NCBI GenBank assembly: GCA_033398695.1
Contig: CM065802.1
Location: 13,180,739 to 13,244,738 of the forward strand
From: Orobanche coerulescens
Lineage: Eukaryota > Streptophyta > Magnoliopsida > Lamiales > Orobanchaceae
DNA length: 64,000 bases
Reading direction: 5' to 3'
A program made the position numbers and the translations under genes. Below the pieces are notes generated by a model. The model was not told the DNA's origin, did not search any database, and saw only the letters and a list, made by a program, of their open reading frames with translations. Positions 56,380 through 64,000 of the stretch are shown here, one piece after another; the first letter of the stretch is position 1; the number at the start of each line of letters is the position of its first letter.

Positions 56380-58258
56380 GAGGACTGGGAGTGGGTGCGG
56401 GGTGATGCGGTGCGGGGAGGCTCACGAGTGGGAACACCGCCGCCGGTAGGTGGCTCACGCACGGGGAGAAGGTTTTGCGTGAGGAGCTCACGCACGGGGA
56501 AGAAGAGAAAAAAGGAACGTTGGAGTGGAAAAAGGACCGTTGGAGGAGTATAACAGTTACTTTTTTTTTATTATTTGTATATAAGAGTGTTTGTTGTGAG
56601 GTTGGAAACCACAAAACCAAAATAAAAAAACATACATAGATGGCAAAAAAAAAAACATCCGATTCAAACCAAAAAAAAAATATCAACTATATGGAGCATA
56701 AAAGAATAGGTTCGATTGTATTGTTAGACGAGCCGTTTGAGTGGTCTAACGATAGTAGTCTCGAGTTTTTTGCTAACGCGATTGACGCAGATGAGGAGGA
56801 AGATACGGCAAGGTCCACACGAAGATCAGTACCACGCGATCAGATCACAGCTGAAAAAAGATTTCATCGTGATTATTTTTGTGAAGAACCAAGATACAAC
56901 GATCAAGTGTTTGAAGATAGGTATCGTATGCCTAAACATTTATTTTTAAAAATCAGACGTGCTATTGAGTCTAGATTCGAGTATTTTCAAGAAGGTTATG
57001 ATGCTAGATACAAAAAAGTTTCACAGCCATACAAAAATATGCGTCTGCCGTTAAACAACTCGCAACCGGTAATCCACCGGATGAGTTTGACGAATATTTA
57101 CAAATGGCTCAAAGAACGTCACGTGAATGCCTTCAATTTTTTTGTGATGCTATTATTGAGATATACCGTCGAGATTACCTACGTAGGCCAACAAGCCATG
57201 ATATTGCATGTTTGTACGAAGCACACGAAGCTCGACATCACATTTCGGGTATGATCGGTAGCCTAGATTGCACACATTTCAATTGGAGGAATTGTCCAAT
57301 CGAATTGAGGGGTTAATATAAAAGGGGTGATCATCGATACACTACGATTATGATGGAGGCAGTGGCGTCTCAAGATTTGTGGATATGGCACGCGTTCTTT
57401 GGACCGTCGGGTTCAAACAATGATGTGAATGTTGTGATGCAATCTCCGCTATTCCTCACCGAGCGTAATGGTACGACACCTAAGTGTCCATTTGTTGTGA
57501 ACGGCCATACGTACAAGCGTGGCTACTATCTAACCGATGGCATATATCCTACATGGTCTACTTTTGTTAAAGCGTTCAAATTTCCAACCGACCCGAAAGA
57601 GAAAAAGTTCAAGAAAGTACAAGAGTCGGCGCGAAAAGATGTTGAATGGGTATTTGGTGTTCTCAAAGGTAGATGGGGTATACTGAGACGACCCTTATGG
57701 CCGTTCACAGTAGCCAGAATTAGTAAACTGGTTTATGCGTGTGTGATATTGCACAACATGATTCTACATGACTCCGGTAACGCAATCTCCCCAGTTCATA
57801 TTCGGGATCCTCCGATCCAACCGGTGTTTGACGAAGCAGCCTTAGTCGAGATACGAAATGAGGACACACATTTTCGTCTCCGATTTGATCTTATGGAGCA
57901 TATTGACGCTCAACAATTACCATACCTTGAGGTGGACGATGAAGCCGATGAAGACGATGAAGTTTAGTTTTTTAGTATTATGAATTTTAGTATTTTAGTA
58001 TTATGTAATGTTATTTAATGTTTTTTAATAATATTATGTAATGTTTATTTAATTTTAATGAAATTTTTAGTTTTTAATAAATTTTAATGGAATTTAAAAA
58101 AGAAAAAAGAAAAAAAAAAGAAGTGAGTGAAGGGTGAGTGAAGTGGCGCCTGTAAAAATATGAGTGAGTTAAGGAAAAAGTGAAGAATGATGTGGCGTAA
58201 GGGGATTGGTTGGGAGTGAGTGAAGGGAGAAGGGGTGAGTGGAGCACTCCCTCCCCCC
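56380..58258 (+). mobile_element. PIF/Harbinger element with broken transposase
   Basis: Proposed from weak inverted ends (GAGGACTGGGAGTG at left, reverse complement GGGGGGAGGGAGTG at right) and TAA at 56377-56379 and 58259-58261, the TSD size of this superfamily. It encloses a Harbinger transposase on the plus strand. Ends are tentative; the transposase is solid. Confidence 0.5.
56640..57967 (+). pseudogene. Harbinger-type (HARBI1-like, DDE_Tnp_4) transposase
   Basis: N-terminal part 56640-57030 (FHRDYFCEEPRYNDQVFEDRYRMPKHLFLKI) is typical of plant Harbinger transposases. A frameshift near 57030-57050 moves to [24 protein letters not shown], and a TAA at 57314-57316 lies where Gln is expected before YKRGDHRYT. 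Catalytic residues are visible: Asp in [10 protein letters not shown], Asp in YLTDGIYPTW, Glu in RKDVEWVFGVLKGRWG. C-terminal WPFTVARISKLVYACVILHNMI and an acidic tail complete the family pattern. The frameshift and stop make it inactive unless they are read errors. The partner Myb-like protein gene is not present. Confidence 0.9.
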
Positions 58259-58260
58259 TA

Positions 58261-58385
58261 AGACAACAACAACAACATTACCACAATGCCTCAACGGCTC
58301 CCACAAATAGCGGGATAAGGGGGATCGGATGTACGCAGCCTTACCCCTGTCTTAATACAGAGAGGCTGTTTCCGGATGATCCAAA
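58261..58385 (-). mobile_element. Au-type SINE fragment (minus strand)
   Basis: On the minus strand: CCGGAAACAGCCTCTCTGTA, AGGGGTAAGGCTGCGTACAT, a GATCCCC/GCGGGA region, then GTTGTTGTTGTTG, the Au SINE 3' signature. It abuts the proposed right end of the Harbinger element. No TSD identified. Confidence 0.75.
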
Positions 58386-58868
58386 ATAAAAATCGCATCG
58401 AGAATTGCATGGAACGACTAGTACTTCATGAGAAAAAGAAATGTAGCCAGTTTAGTGAGTCATTTTTTTTTATTCCATTATAATCCAGAACCAAAGAATA
58501 AGGAGTCTTTGACATAAGAGTGTAATCAAAATAAGAATGCTATGTCCCATACCAAAAAATAACTGAATTACGAAACACCGCCCTAAATTACTAGTCACCG
58601 TCCTATAATATTACATTTTTGCTCTTACTTCATATTCAGCAGATTTGTAATCCTACCTTCTCACTACTTTTCTCTCTCGACCTACTCTAAAGAATCCACC
58701 AGTCGCCGCCGCACAACCTCTGCACAGTCGCCGCACCGCCGCCGTCTGCCGCCATGACTGGATAAGGAAAAGCTCTGGTAAATATTTTTTTCGGGTTTCC
58801 GTTACTTTGGCCGCCGGCCGCCGTGTCGGAGTGCACGACGGAGGTGGCGGTCCAATTTTTGTCACAGA
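58386..58868. other. Spacer with GC-rich right part
   Basis: AT-rich to 58670, then CGCCGCC-rich DNA that could be a leader of the MAIN-like gene. No ORF assigned. Confidence 0.4.
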
Positions 58869-59120
58869 CGTCCGCCAATGATGACTGTCCATGGCACAGG
58901 CGTCCGCCGATCCCGCCTGTCCATGGCGCAAGCGTCCAGAGCAGTCGCCCTGGCCTTAGTATAGACGTCCAGGTCGGACGTCTGAACCATATACAGGCGT
59001 CCAGATCGGACGCCTGTGCGCTGGAAGAGGCGTCTGAATCGGACGCCCTAACCACGGTCCTGGCGTCCAGACCAAACGCCCCTGCCTTGGTGTAGGCGTC
59101 CTGTCTGGATGCCCCAGCCC
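58869..59120. repeat. 33-bp minisatellite (8 units)
   Basis: Eight units of 32-33 bp beginning CGTCC at 58869, 58901, 58933, 58966, 58998, 59031, 59064 and 59097. Several contain the near-palindrome GGCGTCCAGATCGGACGCC. The period is a multiple of three and both strands are open across part of it, but no protein family is recognised. Confidence 0.8.
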
Positions 59121-59817
59121 TTTTTTCGGAAAAAAAATAAAATTTTCAATTAATTAATAATGTGTATTGTTTGTATGATTATTACTCATTAGTTGTATTG
59201 TTTGCTAAATGCAGATGAGAGGAGGAGCGGGCAAATCTATGCCGCTAGTCATAGAGTTGATGGGTTCTGGTGCACGTCACACCAGAGCTCGTGGTGTTGA
59301 TGCTTCCGTTCGTAGACAGCGAGAGGCAGAGCGTAGGGGATTCGAGCACGTACCTTATACTGACTTTGGTACTGAGGATTCGAGCGAGTATTATTCGCAC
59401 GACGAGGACGACGATCAGGACATGAACGAGGGCGGTGATGATTCTTCGTCCGCTTTGTGCCGGGTTTGGCAGGGGAGAGGGGGGAGGTTTGTTACTTCTG
59501 GGTCTACCAGTAGTAAACGACGTGGGGCAGAGGATGACACATCATGGATGGTTACTGAGGAGATGCCTGGTGGCCCTATCGACGGCAGCATTATCCCAAG
59601 TTTCGGTGGGCATGTCACCGCACATATCTGGACTGGAGAGATGAGAGGTCTGCTGAAGTGTCACACCAGGACTGCTGCTTGTCAGAGCTTGAGTCATTGG
59701 CGCTCAGTAATGTCACCCTCTTTAGTGAGCCGGATCAGTGGGACTGAGTTATCCCACGTGACGGACGCCATGTTTAGAAACATTGACTCCCCATTGATTT
59801 CTGCGTTCGTTGAGCGG

Positions 59818-61416
59818 TGATAGTGACACGTTCTTAGTGTAACTATCGCAAGTGCACGATATCGTATCAAGTAGTAAAGTGGACTTTTTGAGTCCGTTTT
59901 ATCGATCCCACGAGGAAGTTTGGTTATAATTCGAATTATACACTATTAATCTATTTTTATAGATACTAAGATAAGTGAAACACACAATTAAAGAGTTTGG
60001 TTTAATAATTGCAAAGATAATGCAATAATAGTTCTAAACTTATAAGGAAATAAAAAGATAGCAATAATAATAGATTGATTAACGATAAAATGAAATAGTT
60101 GGGATTACAAACTTAGTTCGTCATTAGTTATAGAAGATGTATGGGAAATCATAAGATGAATTTACTTATTATGTTGTGTAGATTCGATTTTCCTTAAAAA
60201 GACGGTTTCTCTTTCGAACTATAAAACGCCCCTTACATATTGAATCAATCCACTATATTTCTATGTTGATTGGCTTCAATACATAGCATTAGGATTTATG
60301 AAAATAACTCAAAGAATCATCTAAGGTCTAGAGGTATATTTCTATCCCCTAGACCAACTTAGAGTGAAGATCATTTGATCTAATCAAATATATTTTCTTT
60401 CGAAACATATGAAGACCATATATATCGTCATTTATTGGCCAAATAAATAAAGATTGTTAAAACAATGAAAATCACACACAATAATAAGTAATTCACAATA
60501 GATCTTTATACAAACTTAAGTAACATGACTAACCTTGTTTATAATCCCAACTAAAGGTAACTTAGCCCATGAAGGGTTTATTATACATAATACAAGCTTT
60601 GGTGGTCATTATTAGTTGAATCAAGAGAAAGAATTGATCCTCACTCCCTTAGTAGATAAAGGAGAAAGAAGCAATAAACTCTCTGAACAACATATGCTAT
60701 ACCACACTTACACTAATCACTCAAGAACACAAGTGTGTTCTTCACACAAAAAGAAGTTTACAAAAAGTGAAAAATTATATGATGAATGATGAATGTTGAA
60801 GGATCTAAAGAGTCTATTTATACACCTAAAGTCATCTAATAGCTCCAAAACTCCAGCATTATTACAATAGATCGGATCAATGCCAGCCATCCCATCAATA
60901 ATACACAAAAAGTATAAAAAATTAGACAAATCATAACAATCTGTCAAGAGTTACGGCCGTAACATTAAGGAGTTATGACCGTAACTTGGTTGACTTACGG
61001 CCGTAACATTCTGTAGTTCTGGCCGTAACTAACCGTCAATTTGTTCCTGGTTGCTTTGAGAGTTACGTTTTACCCGAATTTCTCGGACTTTGCATTTATG
61101 CCCCAAATCTTCTTCGGATGATAACTTTTGATATATAACTCTGATTTTGAATCCGGAAATACTGCCGAATTCGTCTCGGAAAGCCCTACAACATGAATAT
61201 ATCAAAATTAAATAAAGAGAATATTTAATAAACATGTTATTTCTTGAGTAAATCAGTTATTTAATCCGATTAAGACTAGATTTACATCATCATCCGATAA
61301 AAATAAAATTATTAAAAACTAATTAATTAAAAGTAAAAAACGAGTAGACTAGATCAATTATAGGTGAATTTTATCGATACAAACCATGGATAAGTGTATA
61401 AAACTGACACTTATCA
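59818..61416. mobile_element. 1.6-kb insertion of unknown class with TGATA/TATCA ends
   Basis: Interrupts the PMD gene. The left end TGATAGTGACACG and the inverse of the right end TGATAAGTGTCAG form imperfect inverted repeats with TG...CA termini. The left part contains GCAAGTGCACGATATCGTATC and ATCGATCCCACGAGGA, which I recall as widespread in plant repeats. No TSD is evident and there is no coding capacity. It could be a solo LTR, a LARD-type unit or a DNA element. Confidence 0.6.
60951..61029. repeat. TTACGGCCGTAA palindrome cluster
   Basis: Perfect 12-bp palindromes TTACGGCCGTAA at 60951-60962 and 60995-61006, with degenerate copies TTATGACCGTAA (60973) and TTCTGGCCGTAA (61018), spaced about 22 bases apart. 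Confidence 0.8.
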
Positions 61417-62750
61417 GGCAGCCCGATACAAACTCTTTTCACATGCTGTTCGGAGAGATGACCATCATGTTGCATGATGTGTGGCAGATCCTTCACATTC
61501 CTGTCGAGGGGCAATTGGTTGATGCCGATAGCACATCTACACAATTGCAGGTGGATCTGATGGAGGTTCTTGGAGTATCACAGTCGGAGCTACTGAGTAC
61601 TCACTAGGGGGTGGCGGCGTACTTATGGACTCGATTTTCAGGTCATGCCGCGATGGAGGTCGAGTGGAGGGCACCCAGGCCGTAGCTTGGATATGGTTGT
61701 TATTTGGATCCACCTTGTTTGTTGACAAGAGTGGTAACCGGATTAGGCCGTCCTGCTTATTGGAGGTGAAGGACGGTATGGATACGACCAGTCAGTATTC
61801 ATGGGGTTCGGTCGCATTGGCTTTCATGTACCCTCAGCTCGGTATCGCTAGTCGCGGTGACTCCATGGGTATTTGTGGATGTCTTACCCTCGTTCAGACT
61901 TGGATTTATGAGTATTTTCCCTACTTCCGACCTCATCGAGAGCGTATGATTGTTGACTCCACGCGGCCTCGAGCTTCTACATGGAGTGTCCAGCCTGAGG
62001 GTAAGGACGAGCACCGAATCCAGTCTTTGCGTCGCCGCATTGACCAGTTGACAACCGCAGAGGTATAACGATTCCTTCTAACAATCTCACAATTCATTTA
62101 AAAATAACTTGTTTAATTTGTTGATTATATGTACGCAGATAGAGTGGTTGCCGTATGGCCCTGATCCAGTGAGGGATGTCCCTAGGACCACATTCATTGG
62201 ATGGCTACGATATCGGGATACTATCGAGCCATACATGTCTGGTCGGGCATTACGGCAGCTCGGTTATGTACAGACCATCCCTTTCCCGATCACCAGACCA
62301 GAGAATGCGGTTCGGGCGTGGTCGAGCAGATTGTACCGAGTTGAGTATTCCATTTGGATGTCATATGATGCTTGGATGATGTTTCCGGGCGCATACAGGC
62401 TTCCTCTCACTGACTATCAGGCTGCTACTCATGATCAGGCTACATGCGCCGATGATTACATTGAGTGGTATTATCGGTATTCGCATCCTCAACTACTGAA
62501 CGACGGTGCTGCAGCTGGATCAATGATCCCTTCTCGTTATAGCAGCGATTACGTATGTTGTTTAACTTTGCACTTTGTTTCATTTCATCATACATTACTC
62601 TTTGTATTATATTGTCTATATTTTTTACAGTGGGTGAGTCGATTGGCCGGTATTACCCAGTACTGTATCAGACACCTTCCCCCAAACCAGGCGGCAGAAG
62701 CGACGACGATGCTTGAGGAGTACATGAGGGATTGGCATTTGGCCAACTGA

Positions 62751-62989
62751 TTTTTTTTCATCTGTAAGATTTTGTATTTTGTTTGCTTTGCGTATGACGG
62801 TATTACCCGGCACTGTAATATTTTTTTCATGTTTTAGTTGCTTTTTTTTTGCATTTTGTATTTTGCTATTTTTTCTCTTCTGCATACATTGCAATAACAA
62901 TCAACTATCACGATCAACAAAAAAGAAAGTTTTAATAATTAAGGAACATACAACAAATTCATTTTTTACATCATACCAACTAATCTATT
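62751..62989. other. Intergenic spacer between convergent pseudogenes
   Basis: T-rich on plus at 62750-62880, consistent with 3' untranslated sequence of both flanking genes. A short direct repeat, GGTATTACCCRGYACTGTA, links 62649 and 62800. Confidence 0.45.
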
Positions 62990-64000
62990 CTATTTTTTTG
63001 TCCTGCTCGTATACAAATTCTCCCAGCCACCAATACTACTATCATGGTATTTAAACCAGTTAGTCACTATGGGCGGTACAGGAAAATTGGACATTAAAAC
63101 TAGACGAATAAAATATTTGCATGTATCTCCTAAATGACAAATAACAATCTCCTGGCTAGGTCGTGTTGCCGTTGAGGGTGCTTTCAACGGCAGCACAGTG
63201 AGACATGAAAATAAAGATCTACCATTACCGAATCCGAATAGTATGACGGTGGCATTGAAAATAGTAGCAATAGGGATTAAATCTTCAGCCACAGCCATTC
63301 AATGATCTGATCCACACGCACCACCATCCCATGTAATGCGTCGAACTTCAGGTTCAATCTCATCATAGTAGATCGATTGGTAGAGTGTACAATTAGCCAT
63401 AATTTCATTTGCAATGCATACATGTACAAGACACCATTTATCTTGGTCGCCAAATATGTAGTCGGCGATAACACGAAATCCATAATTACCGTCTCCGGGG
63501 ACATCAAGATAACCTTCTACAAACGGCAAAATAATTCCCGGTATCTTGTCGATATGGTGATAGTTACCTATCTCCACTCAGTGGTGTGCATCTGCAAACC
63601 CATATTCAATATATTACATATAATCGTAACAATATCAAACTTAAAAAGCATATCAGGAGTATTAATAAATTTGTTCATACCCGATGAAGAGGCATTGTGG
63701 ACTGATGTAGAAGAGTTGTGGCCACGACCACTGGATGATCGGTAACGGCTACGACCCCTTTGGCTATACTCCCAACCACTAGGATCGCGTCTAGTCTGTG
63801 AACTTCCTCTTGGTCGACCCTTAACTGCAATATTCACTTGTGGTTCAACATAACGCGTTTGATCAGTGTGAAGATGATCGTGGATAAAAAGTGATACGTT
63901 ACGGACAACTGCAGGATCGCTCTGTCTGATCTCATTGACAAGGACTTGGAAGTACCACTGGTCCTCCGATTCAGCACCGGTAGAAGGATCGACAAATTTT
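62990..64000 (-). pseudogene. OTU-type cysteine protease-like gene, partial
   Basis: Runs on the minus strand from beyond the window edge. Pieces: KFVDPSTGAESEDQWYFQVLVNEIRQ (64000 down to about 63840), VKGRPRGSSQTRRDPSGWEY (63830-63690) with a GTATGA donor near 63680, then LDVPGDGNYGFRVIADYIFGDQDKW (from 63577) and DLIPIATIFNATVILFG (from 63298), ending WFKYHDSSIGGWENLYTSR at 62990. This order matches the OTU-domain proteins linked to plant MULEs and FAR1-like transposons. OTU enzymes have DGNC with the catalytic Cys; here codon 63482-63484 is TAT (Tyr). A TGA at 63299-63301 replaces a likely Trp, and a stop lies near 63578. Probably inactive as a protease. Confidence 0.7.

Larger units (their letters stand above)
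59215..62750 (+). pseudogene. Plant mobile domain (MAIN-like) gene
   Basis: Coding pieces: 59215-59817 (acidic/Ser-rich N-terminus, then HIWTGEMRGLLKCHTRTA and MFRNIDSPLISAFVER), 61417-61605 (RQPDTNSFHMLFGEMTIMLHDVWQILHIPVEG, the PMD core), 61625-62062 (LFGSTLFVDKSGNRI, SWGSVALAFMYPQLG, WIYEYFPYF), 62139-62552 (RYRDTIEPYM, RLYRVEYSIWMSYDAW) and 62631-62750 (MLEEYMRDWHLAN). Introns at 62063-62138 and 62553-62630 have GT/AG ends and preserve phase. A 1.6-kb insertion (59818-61416) cuts the gene and a frameshift/stop lies near 61606-61690. PMD proteins (MAIN, MAIL1 and many transposon-borne copies) act in silencing and genome maintenance; this copy is probably transposon-derived. Confidence 0.85.

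Overview
This is nuclear DNA of a flowering plant, almost certainly a eudicot and possibly an asterid. The evidence is intron-containing genes with GT/AG junctions, a group IId WRKY factor, Ty1/copia and Ty3/gypsy retrotransposons, Au-type and tRNA-type SINEs, CACTA, hAT, Harbinger and Mutator-like DNA elements, and AT-rich intergenic DNA with (TA)n, (CA)n and (ATT)n runs. Only one gene looks intact and cellular: the WRKY gene at 38667-40650. Almost everything else is transposable or virus-derived.

Layout. 0-3 kb: a decayed minus-strand gene of a transposon-associated family, split by a Tourist-type MITE. 3-17 kb: intergenic DNA with two Tourist-like MITEs, SINEs, a hAT element with a perfect 8-bp target-site duplication (TSD), a small MITE with a 9-bp TSD and Helitron-like hairpins. 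17-18.5 kb: a hAT MITE and a 463-bp direct duplication separated by 239 bp of retrotransposon protease sequence. 19.4-20.05 kb: a GC-rich degenerate repeat array. 20.05-20.75 kb: a geminivirus-like segment with an origin hairpin carrying TAATATTAC, repeated iteron-like motifs, a TATA box and a partial movement-protein-like ORF, in the order seen on the complementary-sense side of a bipartite begomovirus B component. 21.1-38.1 kb: a three-level nest. A 5'-complete, 3'-truncated Ty1/copia element (minus strand) was split by a full-length Ty3/gypsy chromovirus (23232-36270, TSD TGCAG), which was itself split by a CACTA element (29211-33256, TSD AAG) carrying exons that look like nuclear cap-binding protein CBP80. 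38.1-40.7 kb: the WRKY promoter and gene. 41.5-43.7 kb: a LINE 3' fragment and repeats. 43702-54586: a complete Tat/Retand-type Ty3/gypsy element (TSD AATAT) with gag-pol, a second RNase H, a 50-bp tandem array and an antisense extra gene with an intron. 55.7-58.4 kb: SINE remnants and a broken PIF/Harbinger transposase. 58.9-64 kb: a plant-mobile-domain (MAIN-like) pseudogene interrupted by a 1.6-kb insertion, followed by a convergent OTU-protease-like pseudogene that runs off the window.

The strongest leads are the geminivirus-like origin plus movement-protein fragment, a cluster of 16 near-palindromic TAGCGTGCGCTA boxes directly upstream of the gypsy LTR TATA box, the antisense gene in the Tat element, and the way differences between paired LTRs concentrate at CHG trinucleotides (CAG, CTG, CCGG). 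The last point suggests base-calling errors at methylated sites and means some frameshifts reported here may not be real.
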